Below are positions 1-8,546 of a stretch of 64,000 nt of DNA, one piece after another. A model generated the notes under the pieces. It was not told where the DNA came from, did no database searches, and saw nothing but the letters and a program-made list of their open reading frames with translations. The position numbers and the translations under genes were made by a program. Position 1 is the first letter of the stretch. Every line of letters starts with the position of its first letter. Origin of the DNA: Streptomyces sp. SA15 (GTDB lineage Bacteria > Actinomycetota > Actinomycetes > Streptomycetales > Streptomycetaceae); NCBI RefSeq assembly GCF_002291145.1, contig NZ_NTGE01000014.1, positions 62,001-126,000 of the forward strand. Reading direction: 5' to 3'.

Positions 1-69
1 TTCCTGGATACATAGGGGTGGAACATGCGAAAGGAGCGCCGGTAACCCGCGGCGCCCTTCGCTCTTTGC

Positions 70-357
70 TCAGCCGAAGACGTACTTGGCGGCGTGGTCG
101 AGTCCATAGTCAATCACGGTCACCAGGCCGATCATGATGATGACGAAGATGATCACCACGGTCGTGTATGTCGTCAGCTGGTTGCGCGTGGGCCAGACGA
201 CCTTGCGGAGCTCCGCGACGATCTGGCGGTAGAAGAGCGCGAGGCGCTTCAGCGGGCCCTTCTTGGCGCGCTTGCCACCCTTACGGGTCTTCTTCTTGGA
301 CTCCGGCGCCTCGTCCTGGGCATCAGGCATGTCGATGGAGCCCACGGCGTCCGTCAC
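70..357 (-). CDS. secE: SecE, preprotein translocase subunit
   Basis: Small essential subunit of the SecYEG channel in the cytoplasmic membrane. The protein is 95 residues with a charged, Lys/Arg-rich N-terminal half (residues 20-40), the conserved amphipathic segment ending in ELRKVVWPTRNQ (about 49-60) and one membrane span (about 66-84). This single-span form is the usual one in Gram-positive bacteria. In actinobacteria secE is normally followed by nusG; that gene would lie beyond the left edge. tRNA-Trp sits 112 bp upstream on the same strand, the common tRNA-Trp/secE arrangement. Confidence 0.96.
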   Translation of the reverse strand: MTDAVGSIDMPDAQDEAPESKKKTRKGGKRAKKGPLKRLALFYRQIVAELRKVVWPTRNQLTTYTTVVIIFVIIMIGLVTVIDYGLDHAAKYVFG

Positions 358-469
358 TCGTCCTCACCTGATTCCGGGTCGTGGCCGTGCCGCGCCCGGT
401 CTGAGCCGCACGGCGGTGCATTGCTGTACGTACATGCGCACACACACATCCTGGCTGAGGAGTGTGTAG

Positions 470-542
470 CAGGGCCGGAGGGACTTGAACCCCCAACCGC
501 TGGTTTTGGAGACCAGTGCTCTACCAATTGAGCTACGACCCT
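470..542 (-). tRNA. tRNA-Trp (CCA)
   Basis: Reverse-strand cloverleaf of 73 nt with acceptor AGGGTCG pairing CGGCCCT through one G-T wobble, a D arm, anticodon stem CTGGT/ACCAG enclosing loop CTCCAAA (anticodon CCA) and TTCAAGT in the T loop. Discriminator base is G. The 3' CCA is not encoded (the genome reads CTA). It is located upstream of secE on the same strand. Confidence 0.95.
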
Positions 543-837
543 TTGTGTGCCCCCCAACGTACCGCATCCAACCGGGTGCTCGGTGTGCACCGGTTGAGCG
601 CGAGCTGTTGAAGGCCAACGAGGTGAGAGTGTACGTGTTCCGGGGCCGGTCGTCGAACAGAAAGTAGCCCGTAGGGGCTTCGCGGAGGGAAGAACGGCGG
701 CGCAGCGGCGGAAGATCGGCCGAAGATCGCCCTGGCCGCGAGCGGGTTCCGGACGGGTGTTCTGGGGTTTGCCCGCACATGTTCAGTCTGTGAAACCCGC
801 GTGCCGGGTGAGTTTCCGGTCTGAAACGATGGGCCCC

Positions 838-2064
838 ATGAGCGCTGCAATCCCACCCACCGAGCGCCGGGTCTCCGCCCGAGTCGGCGCGATCTCCGAG
901 TCCGCCACCCTCGCCGTGGACGCCAAGGCCAAGGCCCTCAAGGCCGCCGGGCGTCCGGTGATCGGCTTCGGCGCCGGCGAGCCCGACTTCCCGACCCCGG
1001 ACTACATCGTCGAGGCCGCCATCGAGGCCTGCAAGAACCCGAAGTACCACCGCTACACGCCGGCCGGCGGCCTGCCCGAGCTGAAGGCCGCGCTCGCCGC
1101 GAAGACCCTGCGTGACTCCGGCTACGAGCCGGACGTCTCCCAGATCCTGGTCACCAACGGCGGCAAGCAGGCGATCTACGAGGCCTTCGCCGCGATCCTG
1201 GACCCGGGCGACGAGGTCATCGTCCCGGCCCCGTACTGGACGACCTACCCCGAGTCGATCCGCCTCGCGGGCGGCGTCCCGGTCGAGGTGGTCGCCGACG
1301 AGACGACCGGCTACCGCGTCTCGGTCGAGCAGCTGGAGGCGGCCCGTACGGACCGGACGAAGGTCGTCCTCTTCGTGTCGCCGTCCAACCCGACGGGCGC
1401 GGTCTACAGCGAGGCCGAGACCGAGGCGATCGGCCGCTGGGCCGTCGAGCACGGCCTCTGGGTGCTGACCGACGAGATCTACGAGCACCTGGTCTACGGC
1501 GACGCGGCGTCCGTCTCCCTGCCGGCCCTCCTGCCCGAGCTGCGCGACAAGTGCATCGTCGTCAACGGCGTGGCGAAGACGTACGCCATGACGGGCTGGC
1601 GCGTGGGCTGGATCATCGGCCCGAAGGACGTCGTCAAGGCGGCCACGAACCTGCAGTCGCACGCCACGTCGAACGTCTCGAACGTGGCCCAGGCCGCCGC
1701 CCTCGCCGCCGTCTCCGGCAACCTGGACGCGGTCGCGAAGATGCGCGAGGCTTTCGACCGGCGTCGCAAGACGATCGTGCGGATGCTGAACGAGATCGAC
1801 GGCGTTCTCTGCCCCGAGCCCGAAGGCGCCTTCTACGCCTACCCCTCGGTGAAGGGCCTGCTGGGCAAGGAGATCCGCGGCAAGCGCCCGCAGGACACGG
1901 TCGAGCTGGCCGCGCTGATCCTGGAGGAGGCCGAGGTCGCGGTCGTCCCGGGCGAGGCCTTCGGCACGCCGGGCTACCTGCGGCTGTCGTACGCCCTGGG
2001 TGACGAGGACCTCGTCGAGGGTGTGAGCCGGATCCAGAAGCTGCTGGCGGAGGCCAGGGACTGA
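838..2064 (+). CDS. aspC: Class I/II aminotransferase (aspartate aminotransferase type)
   Basis: PLP-dependent aminotransferase of 408 residues, probably transferring the amino group between aspartate and 2-oxoglutarate. Features in order: substrate-cap [12 protein letters not shown] (about 40-50), [14 protein letters not shown]-phosphate region (about 104), [10 protein letters not shown] (about 183), TDEIYEHL with the PLP-contacting Asp and Tyr (about 212), the Schiff-base lysine in [12 protein letters not shown] (Lys247) and the C-terminal arginine in YLRLSYA. Length fits subgroup I-gamma enzymes. ATG at 838 is chosen because homology begins directly after it; ATG at 829 is in frame. A rho-independent terminator follows the stop. 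Subfamily substrate (Asp versus Ala or aromatic) is inferred. Confidence 0.9.
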   Translation: MSAAIPPTERRVSARVGAISESATLAVDAKAKALKAAGRPVIGFGAGEPDFPTPDYIVEAAIEACKNPKYHRYTPAGGLPELKAALAAKTLRDSGYEPDVSQILVTNGGKQAIYEAFAAILDPGDEVIVPAPYWTTYPESIRLAGGVPVEVVADETTGYRVSVEQLEAARTDRTKVVLFVSPSNPTGAVYSEAETEAIGRWAVEHGLWVLTDEIYEHLVYGDAASVSLPALLPELRDKCIVVNGVAKTYAMTGWRVGWIIGPKDVVKAATNLQSHATSNVSNVAQAAALAAVSGNLDAVAKMREAFDRRRKTIVRMLNEIDGVLCPEPEGAFYAYPSVKGLLGKEIRGKRPQDTVELAALILEEAEVAVVPGEAFGTPGYLRLSYALGDEDLVEGVSRIQKLLAEARD

Positions 2065-2088
2065 AGGTACTCACGGTGAGTAGGGTCA

Positions 2089-2115
2089 CGGGCCGCCCCG
2101 AGGGGCGGCCCGTTT
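2089..2115 (+). terminator. Rho-independent terminator after the aminotransferase gene
   Basis: Perfect GC stem CGGGCCGCCCC/GGGGCGGCCCG (2089-2099 with 2102-2112) followed by TTT. It lies 25 bp after the aminotransferase stop codon and separates that gene from the adenosine deaminase gene on the same strand. Confidence 0.85.
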
Positions 2116-2186
2116 CTTCGTGCGAGCAAGACCACTTAAGGGGAAAGCGCTACCGGGACGGCAGCAACGTACGGCAGGATCCTGGA

Positions 2187-3224
2187 ATGGAGCGTGTACG
2201 TGATGTCTCTGAGCTGCCGAAAGCCCATCTGCACCTGCACTTCACCGGGTCGATGCGGCCCACCACCCTGCTGGAGCTGGCCGACAAGTACGGCGTACGG
2301 CTGCCCGAGGCGCTGACCGATGCGTTGACCAGCGGGGAGCCGCCGAGACTGCGGGCGACGGACGAGCGGGGCTGGTTCCGCTTCCAGCGGCTGTACGACG
2401 CGGCGCGGTCGTGCCTCAGGGAGCCGGAGGACATCCAGCGGCTGGTCCGGGAGGCGGCGGAGGAGGATCTGAGGGACGGCTCGGGCTGGCTGGAGATCCA
2501 GGTGGACCCGACCTCGTACGCCCCGCGGCTGGGCGGTCTGATCCCGGCCATGGAGGTCATCCTGGACGCGGTGGACTCGGCGGTGCGGGAGACCGGCCTG
2601 GGGATGCGTGTCCTGGTGGCCGCGAACCGTATGAAGCACCCGCTGGACGCGCGGACGCTGGCCCGGCTGGCGGTGCGGTACGCGGACCGGGGCGTGGTCG
2701 GTTTCGGTCTGTCGAACGACGAACGCCGGGGCATGGCGCGGGACTTCGACCGGGCCTTCGCGATCGCCCGCGAGGGAGGCCTGCTGTCGGCGCCGCACGG
2801 AGGCGAGCTGACCGGCCCGTCGTCGGTCCGGGACTGCCTGGACGACCTGGACGCGCACCGGATCGGACACGGCGTGCGGGCGGCCGAGGATCCGCGGCTG
2901 CTGAAGCGCCTGGCCGACCGGGGCGTGACCTGCGAGGTGTGCCCGGCGTCGAACGTGGCCCTGGGCGTGTACGAGAAGCCGGAGGACGTGCCCCTGCGGA
3001 CCCTCTTCGAGTCGGGCGTCCCGATGGCCCTGGGCGCGGACGACCCGCTCCTGTTCGGCTCCCGGCTGGCGGCCCAGTACGAGATCGCCCGCCACCACCA
3101 TGACTTCACGGACGCGGAACTGGCGGAACTGGCCCGCCAGTCGGTACGGGCCTCGGCGGCGCCGGAGGAGATGAAGCGGAAGCTGCTGGCCGGCGTGGAC
3201 GACTGGCTCGTCGGCTCTTCCTGA
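2187..3224 (+). CDS. add: Adenosine deaminase family protein
   Basis: Zinc amidohydrolase of 345 residues in the adenosine/adenine deaminase family; it hydrolyses the 6-amino group of adenosine (or a related purine) in salvage. The zinc and catalytic set is visible: HLHLH near residue 12, HGGE in APHGGELTGP, RIGHGVRA, CEVCPASN and the DDP of GADDPLLFG. HGGE replaces the more usual HAGE, which fits the divergent Streptomyces subgroup. ATG 2187 is used because the N-terminal MERVRDVSELPKAHLHLH begins there; a longer frame extends to 2076 but crosses the terminator. Its 3' end is 12 bp from the convergent murB stop. Confidence 0.88.
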   Translation: MERVRDVSELPKAHLHLHFTGSMRPTTLLELADKYGVRLPEALTDALTSGEPPRLRATDERGWFRFQRLYDAARSCLREPEDIQRLVREAAEEDLRDGSGWLEIQVDPTSYAPRLGGLIPAMEVILDAVDSAVRETGLGMRVLVAANRMKHPLDARTLARLAVRYADRGVVGFGLSNDERRGMARDFDRAFAIAREGGLLSAPHGGELTGPSSVRDCLDDLDAHRIGHGVRAAEDPRLLKRLADRGVTCEVCPASNVALGVYEKPEDVPLRTLFESGVPMALGADDPLLFGSRLAAQYEIARHHHDFTDAELAELARQSVRASAAPEEMKRKLLAGVDDWLVGSS

Positions 3225-3236
3225 GCCGGCCGGTGT

Positions 3237-4292
3237 CTACAGGCTGACGCCGACCGTCACCGGCTCGTTGACCAGCGTGATCCCGAAGGCGTCGCGGACG
3301 CCGGCGACGACCTCGCGGGCCAGTGCGAGCAGGTCCTCGGTTCTCGCGCCGCCCCGGTTGGTGAGGGCGAGGGTGTGCTTGGTGGAGATCCGGGCCGGTC
3401 CGGTGCCGTAGCCCTTGGTGAAGCCCGCCTTGTCGATCAGCCAGGCGGCGGAGGTCTTGGTGTGCCCCTCCCCCGCCGCGTACGCCGGCGGCTGCACACC
3501 GTCGCCCAGCCGCTCCCGCACGCGCGCGTGGAACGCGGCGAACTCCTCGTCGGTGAGGATCGGGTTGGTGAAGAAGGACCCGGCCGACCAGGTGTCGTGG
3601 TCCTCGGGGTCCAGGACCATGCCCTTCCCGGAGCGCAGCTTCAGGACGGTCTCGCTGGCGTCGGCGAGCGGCACGCGGTCGCCCGGTTCCACGCCCAGCG
3701 CCCGGGCCGTCTCGGCGTACTTGAGCGGTCCGGACAGGCCGCCCGCGTCCTCCAGCTCGAAGCGGACGCGCAGGACGACGTACCGCTCGGGGTCGGCCTT
3801 GAAGCGGCTGTGGCGGTAGGTGAAGGCGCATTCCGCGTTCGTCAGTGTGACCGTTTCGCGCGCCCGGCGGTCGTAGGCGACGACCTCGGTGATCGTCGAC
3901 GAGACCTCCTGGCCGTACGCCCCCACGTTCTGGATGGGGGTCGCGCCCGCCGAGCCCGGGAGGCCGGCGAGGCACTCGACGCCGGCGAGACCCGCCTCGA
4001 CGGTCCGGGCGACTGCGTCGGTCCACACCTCGCCGGCGGCCAGCTCCAGCCGGGTGCCGTCGAGGGTGAAGCCCTTGGTGGCGATGACGAGCGCGGTGCC
4101 CGCGAAGCCCTCGTCGCCGATGACCAGGTTCGAGCCGCCGCCGATGAGCAGCAGCGGTGTCCCGCTGTCGTCGGCCTCGCGGACGACGGCGATGACCTCG
4201 GCGTCGGTCGTCGCGTGGACCAGCCGGGTCGCCGGTCCGCCCAGCCGGAAGGTGGTCAGGGGGGCGAGGGGGGCGTCGTGGAGTTCCAGCAC
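3237..4292 (-). CDS. murB: UDP-N-acetylenolpyruvoylglucosamine reductase MurB
   Basis: FAD-dependent cytoplasmic enzyme that reduces UDP-GlcNAc-enolpyruvate to UDP-MurNAc with NADPH in peptidoglycan synthesis. The 351-residue protein shows the FAD-binding GGGSNLVIGDEGF (about 51), GSAGATPIQNVGAYGQE (about 115), YRHSRFK (about 165) and the catalytic serine region SAGSFFTNP (about 237). It lacks the extra loop of the E. coli form, as expected for type II MurB. A GTG start at 4292 (V-L-E-L-H-D-A-P-L) is chosen from family length; the open frame runs on to 4379 without homology. It reads away from hadB across a terminator-like hairpin, so it probably has its own promoter. Confidence 0.95.
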   Translation of the reverse strand: MLELHDAPLAPLTTFRLGGPATRLVHATTDAEVIAVVREADDSGTPLLLIGGGSNLVIGDEGFAGTALVIATKGFTLDGTRLELAAGEVWTDAVARTVEAGLAGVECLAGLPGSAGATPIQNVGAYGQEVSSTITEVVAYDRRARETVTLTNAECAFTYRHSRFKADPERYVVLRVRFELEDAGGLSGPLKYAETARALGVEPGDRVPLADASETVLKLRSGKGMVLDPEDHDTWSAGSFFTNPILTDEEFAAFHARVRERLGDGVQPPAYAAGEGHTKTSAAWLIDKAGFTKGYGTGPARISTKHTLALTNRGGARTEDLLALAREVVAGVRDAFGITLVNEPVTVGVSL

Positions 4293-4336
4293 GCGCCCAA
4301 GACTACGAGACGGCACTGACAGCCCCGTCACGGACG

Positions 4337-4364
4337 AACGGCCCGGCAGTCCGGCCGGGCCGTT
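4337..4364 (-). terminator. Hairpin between hadB and murB
   Basis: Perfect 11-bp inverted repeat AACGGCCCGGC/GCCGGGCCGTT with a 6-nt loop, 16 bp beyond the hadB stop and 45 bp before the murB start. There is no clear T-run, so termination is inferred from stem strength and position. Confidence 0.65.
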
Positions 4365-4379
4365 CCCCGTGTGCGGCAC

Positions 4380-4808
4380 TCAGGCCAGCCGTACGACGGC
4401 CCGCGACATCCCCAGCACCTTCTGCCCGGCGCTGGTCGCCGTGAGGTCCACGCGGACCTTGTTGTCGTCCAGTTTGGCCGCGACCTTGCCGGTGACATCG
4501 ATCGTGGCGCCCTGGTCGTCGTTGGGGACGACGACGGGCCTGGTGAAGCGGACGCCGTATTCGACGACCGCGCCCGGGTCGCCGGTCCAGTCGGTGACGA
4601 GACGGATCGCCTCGGCCATGGTGAACATGCCGTGCGCGATGACGTCCGGCAGCCCGACCTCCTTGGCGAACTTCTCGTTCCAGTGGATCGGGTTGAAGTC
4701 CCCGGAGGCGCCCGCGTACCGGACGAGGGTGGCGCGGGTCACGGGAAAGGACTGCCCGGGCAGCTCGGTGCCGACCTCGACGTCGTCGTAGGAGATCTTC
4801 GCGGTCAT
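4380..4808 (-). CDS. hadB: MaoC-like (3R)-hydroxyacyl dehydratase subunit, HadB type
   Basis: Hot-dog fold hydratase of 142 residues. The hydratase-2 motif (YAGASGDFNPIHWNEKFAKEVGLPD, about 31-55) carries the catalytic Asp/His pair (D-x-N-P-I-H), followed by AHGMFTMA. In mycobacteria HadB is the catalytic subunit of the type II fatty acid synthase dehydratase and pairs with HadA or HadC. The gene follows hadA with a 1-nt gap, so the two are cotranscribed and likely form a heterodimer. Start ATG 4808 is set by this junction; a 7-codon upstream extension would overlap hadA. Confidence 0.85.
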   Translation of the reverse strand: MTAKISYDDVEVGTELPGQSFPVTRATLVRYAGASGDFNPIHWNEKFAKEVGLPDVIAHGMFTMAEAIRLVTDWTGDPGAVVEYGVRFTRPVVVPNDDQGATIDVTGKVAAKLDDNKVRVDLTATSAGQKVLGMSRAVVRLA

Positions 4809-4809
4809 G

Positions 4810-5262
4810 TCAGGCCTCCTCGGCCGCACGGGCGACCAGCTTCGTCCAGGCGGTCACGACGTGCTCGCCGGCCTCGTCGTGCACCTCGCCCCGGACGTCC
4901 AGGATGTCGTTGCCCGCCATGGACTTGATGGCCTCGATGGTCGTGGTGACGGTGAGCCGGTCGCCGGCGCGCACCGGGCGGACGTAGGCGAACTTCTGGT
5001 CGCCGTGCACCACGCGGCTGTAGTCCAGGCCGAGCTGCGGGTCCTCGACGACCTGTCCGGCCGCCTTGAAGGTGATCGAGAAGACGAACGTCGGCGGGGC
5101 GATCACATCCGGGTGGCCGTACGCCTTGGCGGCCTCCGGGTCCGTGTACGCCGGGTTGGGGTCCCCCACCGCTTCCGCGAACTCACGGATCTTCTCCCGG
5201 CCCACCTCGTAGGGGTCGGTGGGCGGATAGGTCCGCCCTACGAAGGACTGATCGAGCGCCAT
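4810..5262 (-). CDS. hadA: MaoC-like dehydratase subunit, HadA type (UPF0336)
   Basis: 150 residues, N-terminal MaoC dehydratase domain: FVGRTYPPTDPYEVGREKIREFAEAVGDPNPAY near the start, then APPTFVFSI. The hydratase dyad seen in HadB (D-x-N-P-I-H) is replaced by D-P-N-P-A-Y, consistent with the non-catalytic, substrate-stabilising partner. The order rpmG, hadA, hadB matches mycobacteria, where the unit is rpmG2-hadABC-secE. A strong hairpin separates it from rpmG, so hadAB probably starts from a promoter within 5263-5341. Confidence 0.85.
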   Translation of the reverse strand: MALDQSFVGRTYPPTDPYEVGREKIREFAEAVGDPNPAYTDPEAAKAYGHPDVIAPPTFVFSITFKAAGQVVEDPQLGLDYSRVVHGDQKFAYVRPVRAGDRLTVTTTIEAIKSMAGNDILDVRGEVHDEAGEHVVTAWTKLVARAAEEA

Positions 5263-5341
5263 GGCTCGGTACCTCCTGGATGTGTGCTGAGGTTGACCTG
5301 TAGTCGACCGGAACCGGTCGGTAACCGGGTATGAAACGACG

Positions 5342-5374
5342 TGAGGCCGCCCCCCGACTGCGGGGGCGGCCTCA
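5342..5374 (-). terminator. Terminator hairpin after rpmG
   Basis: A 13-bp stem (5342-5354 with 5362-5374) of the type TGAGGCCGCCCCC/GGGGGCGGCCTCA lies 15 bp past the rpmG stop; a short TTT follows on the minus strand. It would end the tRNA-Thr/tRNA-Met/rpmG transcript before hadA. Confidence 0.8.
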
Positions 5375-5388
5375 TGTACGAGCCTGTT

Positions 5389-5553
5389 TTATCGCGTCTC
5401 GCGGTGCGCGGTGTGCGCGTTGCAACGCGGGCAGTGCTTCTTCATCTCAAGACGGTCCGGGTTGTTACGCCGGTTCTTCTTGGTGATGTAGTTCCGCTCC
5501 TTGCACTCCACGCAGGCCAGCGTGATCTTCGGGCGGACGTCGGTGGCAGCCAC
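5389..5553 (-). CDS. rpmG: 50S ribosomal protein L33
   Basis: 54-residue ribosomal protein of the large subunit with the zinc-coordinating pairs CVEC (residues 15-18) and CPRC (40-43), so this is the zinc-containing C+ form. Sequence core [25 protein letters not shown] is typical. The GTG start at 5553 gives V-A-A-T-D-V-R-P-K. Located 87 bp downstream of tRNA-Met on the same strand, the usual actinobacterial tRNA-Thr/tRNA-Met/rpmG order. Streptomyces often carry a second cysteine-free L33 regulated by zinc; that copy is not in the window. Confidence 0.97.
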   Translation of the reverse strand: MAATDVRPKITLACVECKERNYITKKNRRNNPDRLEMKKHCPRCNAHTAHRETR

Positions 5554-5640
5554 GTGAGTGCTCCTTGACGAACGGATGGGACATTAACGCAGGAAAGAGT
5601 AGCCGATCGAAGGACCGACCCCACAATCGGCTACTGTGAG

Positions 5641-5713
5641 TAGCGGTGACCGGACTTGAACCGGTGACACAGCGATTATGAGCCGCTTGCTCTACCGACT
5701 GAGCTACACCGCT
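5641..5713 (-). tRNA. tRNA-Met (CAT)
   Basis: 73-nt cloverleaf on the minus strand: acceptor AGCGGTG/CACCGCT, D arm AGCTCAGTCGGTAGAGC, anticodon loop with CAT, T arm CCGGT-TCAAGTC-ACCGG, discriminator A. The A1-T72 pair closes normally, so it is the elongator rather than initiator tRNA. Confidence 0.94.
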
Positions 5714-5758
5714 GTGATGCGATCGGTCCCGCCTCGCGACGGGAACCTCTCACACCAG

Positions 5759-5831
5759 AGCCCCAATACGGAATCGAACCGTAGACCTTCTCCTTACCAT
5801 GGAGACGCTCTGCCGACTGAGCTATTGGGGC
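5759..5831 (-). tRNA. tRNA-Thr (GGT)
   Basis: 73-nt cloverleaf on the minus strand: acceptor GCCCCAA/TTGGGGC, anticodon stem TCTCC/GGAGA enclosing loop ATGGTAA (anticodon GGT), T loop TTCGATT. It lies 45 bp upstream of tRNA-Met, probably in one transcript with rpmG. Bases 5832-6065 beyond it hold no gene I can support. Confidence 0.94.
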
Positions 5832-6065
5832 GAGCGATGAAGACATTACACGCTCGGCCGCCGTTCACCCAAATCCGTTTCGCGGCCTCCACCGGGCCTT
5901 GCGGCCCGGTCCTCCCATGAGCCACGGAGGCCTCTCCGGCAGGACGGACCACACCGGTACGACTATTGCGCTCCTCCGCGTCGCGAGCGTGTCGTCACCC
6001 TAGGCTCGGACTCACTCTGCGTGATCTTCCGTCCCCTCACGCAGCCCCCGAGCCCCTGGAACGCG

Positions 6066-7328
6066 ATGCCCGACAGTCAGCCGCCGCCGTCCCACTCCTC
6101 GTCCCCGTCCTCGTCGGGCCCGGCCGACCCGGCCTCGCTGCTGCTGTGCGGGGCGCGGCTCACCGACGGCCGGACCGTGGACGTACGGCTGGGCGGCGGG
6201 CGCATCGAGGCGGTCGGGACGGCCGGGAGCCTCGCGGCGGACAGCACGCGCGCGTGCGGTGCGCGCGTGGACCTCAGCGGCTATCTGCTCCTGCCGGCTC
6301 CGGCCGAGCCGCACGCCCACGCCGACACCGCGCTGTCGGGCGAGGGTGAGGGACCGGTTTCGTACGACGTCCAGGACGTCCAGCGCCGGGCCACCGAGGC
6401 CGCTCTGCTGCAAGTGGGGCACGGGGCGACCGCGCTGCGGGCACACGTGCGCGTGGGGGACGTCCAGGGGCTCGGCGCGCTGGCCGCCGTACTGCAGGCG
6501 CGGCGGGCGCTGCGCGGGCTCACCGAGCTGGCGACGGTGGCGATGCCGAGGGTGCTGACCGGGGTGGCCGGGGCCGACAGTCTCGCGATGCTGCGGGACG
6601 CGGTGAAGATGGGCGCCTCCGTGGTGGGCGGTTGTCCGGATCTCGACCCCGATCCGACGGGCTACGTCCAGGCGGTCCTGGAGGTCGCCTCCGAGCACGG
6701 CTGCCCCGTCGACCTGCACACCGACGCCACCGACCCGGCGCGTCTGTCCCGTCTCGCCGCGATGGCGGGCGGGCTGCGCCCCGGGGTGACGCTCGCCCCG
6801 TGCGGCGGCCTGAGCCGGCTGCCCGCCGAGACGGCCGGCCGCACCGCCGACCAGCTCGCGGCAGCCGGAGTGGCGGTGGTATGCCTGCCGCAGGGCGGCT
6901 GCGGGGGCGTCGAGCGCCGGGGCACGGCGCCGGTACGACTGCTGCGCGCGGCCGGGGTGCGGGTGACCGCGGGCAGCGGCGCCCTGCGTGACGTGTCGAA
7001 CCCGGTGGGGCGCGGCGATCCGCTGGAGGCGGCCTATCTGCTGGCGTCCCGCCACGGGCTGCGCCCCGAGGACGCGTACGACGCCGTGAGCACGTCGGCG
7101 CGGGCGGTGCTGGGCCTGCCGGAGGTGCGGGTGGAGGCGGGATTCCCGGCCGAGTTGCTGGCGGTGCGCGGCGACCGGCTGGCGGGGGCGCTGTCGCTGG
7201 CGTACAGCCGGATCGTGGTGCACCGGGGGCGCGTGGTGGCGCGGACGAGTGCGGTGCGGGAGTACTGCAACTCGGCCGCTACGGCGGAGTCGGGGTTGCC
7301 TCGGCAGGGGCGGGGAGAGGTGTCGTAG
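6066..7328 (+). CDS. Amidohydrolase/cytosine-deaminase-like protein lacking catalytic residues
   Basis: 420 residues with the fold outline of the cytosine deaminase branch of the amidohydrolase superfamily: an N-terminal beta-sandwich stretch (LLLCGARLTDGRTVDVRLGGGRIEAVG), the metal-binding HxH (His83, His85 in EPHAHADTA), VDLHTDATDP, GVTLAPCGGLSRLP and TAGSGALRDVSNPVG. Compared with E. coli CodA as I recall it, only the HxH and the next histidine (His218) remain. The catalytic glutamate is Ala221, the next metal histidine is Pro245 and the catalytic aspartate is Gly305. The reading frame is intact, so this looks like a pseudoenzyme rather than a broken gene. ATG 6066 is preferred over an upstream GTG at 6021; neither has a strong ribosome site. 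Confidence 0.7.
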   Translation: MPDSQPPPSHSSSPSSSGPADPASLLLCGARLTDGRTVDVRLGGGRIEAVGTAGSLAADSTRACGARVDLSGYLLLPAPAEPHAHADTALSGEGEGPVSYDVQDVQRRATEAALLQVGHGATALRAHVRVGDVQGLGALAAVLQARRALRGLTELATVAMPRVLTGVAGADSLAMLRDAVKMGASVVGGCPDLDPDPTGYVQAVLEVASEHGCPVDLHTDATDPARLSRLAAMAGGLRPGVTLAPCGGLSRLPAETAGRTADQLAAAGVAVVCLPQGGCGGVERRGTAPVRLLRAAGVRVTAGSGALRDVSNPVGRGDPLEAAYLLASRHGLRPEDAYDAVSTSARAVLGLPEVRVEAGFPAELLAVRGDRLAGALSLAYSRIVVHRGRVVARTSAVREYCNSAATAESGLPRQGRGEVS

Positions 7329-7495
7329 GGGCGGATGGGGCGCGCGCGGCTTGTTGCACGCGTACGCCGAGGGCGCGCATCTATCTGGGGCTCGGGCGCC
7401 CCGCGTACGCCCCCAACGTCTGTGAGCGCATGTGTCCCTGGGGCGTGGCCGAAGTCGTGCGGCGGATGCGGCCGTCCGGGCGTACGGTCGAAGGC

Positions 7496-8152
7496 ATGCG
7501 CATTGTCATCGCTGGTGGTCATGGTCAGATCGCGCTGCGGCTGGAGCGGCTGCTCGCCGCGCGCGGGGACGAGGTCGCGGGGATCATCCGCCGCGCCGAA
7601 CAGGGCGAGGATCTGCGGGAGGCCGGCGCCGAACCGGTTCTGCTGGACCTGGAGTCGGCCTCGGTCGAGGAGGTCGCGGCGCGGCTGCGGGGCGCCGACG
7701 CGGCGGTCTTCGCGGCGGGCGCGGGCCCGGGCAGCGGGGTGGCCCGCAAGGACACGGTGGACAAGGGTGCGGCGGTGCTGTTCGCGGACGCGGCGGTCCA
7801 GGCGGGCGTACGGCGCTTCGTGGTCGTGTCGTCGATGGGTGCTGATCCGGCGCACGAGGGCAGCGAGGTCTTCGACGTCTACCTGCGCGCCAAGGGCGAG
7901 GCCGACGCGTACGTGACCGGCCTGGACGCCCTGGACTGGACGATCCTGCGCCCCGGCGCGCTGACGGACGACGCCGGCACCGGCCTCGTACGCCTGGAGG
8001 CACACACGGGCCGCGGCCCGATTCCGCGCGACGACGTGGCCGCCGTACTCGCGGAGTTGCTGGACACTCCGGCGACGGCCGGCCTGACCCTGGAGCTGGT
8101 CGCCGGGAAGACGCCGGTGTCGGTGGCGGTCAAGTCGGTGGCGGGGAACTGA
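7496..8152 (+). CDS. NAD(P)-binding protein, atypical SDR (NmrA/YwnB-like)
   Basis: 218-residue Rossmann protein. The N-terminus MRIVIAGGHGQIALRLERLL carries the dinucleotide-binding glycine motif of atypical short-chain dehydrogenases, followed by DLESASVEEVAARLRGADAAVFAAGAG, VSSMGAD and the C-terminal LDWTILRPGALTDD characteristic of SDR_a5/NmrA-like proteins. The canonical YxxxK catalytic pair is not in place, so it may be a sensor or reductase of unknown substrate. ATG 7496 is chosen because the glycine motif begins 5 residues later. The next gene starts 2 nt after its stop, implying one operon. Confidence 0.82.
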   Translation: MRIVIAGGHGQIALRLERLLAARGDEVAGIIRRAEQGEDLREAGAEPVLLDLESASVEEVAARLRGADAAVFAAGAGPGSGVARKDTVDKGAAVLFADAAVQAGVRRFVVVSSMGADPAHEGSEVFDVYLRAKGEADAYVTGLDALDWTILRPGALTDDAGTGLVRLEAHTGRGPIPRDDVAAVLAELLDTPATAGLTLELVAGKTPVSVAVKSVAGN

Positions 8153-8154
8153 GG

Positions 8155-8529
8155 ATGGGCGCCGAGGGGGTCCCGGCCGCGCGGGAGGCGCTGCTGCGGC
8201 GGATGTACGAGGTCTTCTCCACCGACGAGCGGGACGCCTTCGTCCCGCACTGCCTGTCCCCGGAGGTGGACTGGCCGAACATGCTGGACGGGGTCCGGGC
8301 GCACGGCCGCGAGGCGGTACGCGCGTACTGGGCACGGCAGTTCGCGGCCGGGCATCCCCTCGTACGTCTGGAGGGGCTGCGGCTCGACGGGGACGGCGAG
8401 GCGGTGGTGGCGACCGTACGGACCGGGATGCGGGACGCGTCGGGCGAGCGGTGGGGGGAGGAGACCGTCGAGCACGTGTACCGGTTCGGCGGGGACGGGT
8501 TGGTGACGCGGATGGACGTAAGGCCTTAG
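8155..8529 (+). CDS. SnoaL-like/NTF2-fold small protein
   Basis: 124 residues with the cone-shaped NTF2-like fold signature: helix ALLRRMYEVFSTDERDAFVPHCLSPEVDWPNMLDG, then HGREAVRAYWARQFAAGHP and terminal strands ending VEHVYRFGGDGLVTRMDVRP. Related proteins are small isomerases/hydrolases or ligand binders; no function can be named. Starts 2 nt after the SDR-like gene and is likely cotranscribed. Confidence 0.8.
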   Translation: MGAEGVPAAREALLRRMYEVFSTDERDAFVPHCLSPEVDWPNMLDGVRAHGREAVRAYWARQFAAGHPLVRLEGLRLDGDGEAVVATVRTGMRDASGERWGEETVEHVYRFGGDGLVTRMDVRP

Positions 8530-8546
8530 GGGCTGGCTGGGGCGGC

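Noticed and set aside
364..1662. Long minus-strand open frame of 432 codons over the aminotransferase and tRNA-Trp
   Set aside because: It is the antisense shadow of a well-supported gene and of a tRNA; composition is Arg/Gly/Val-rich without any recognisable domain.
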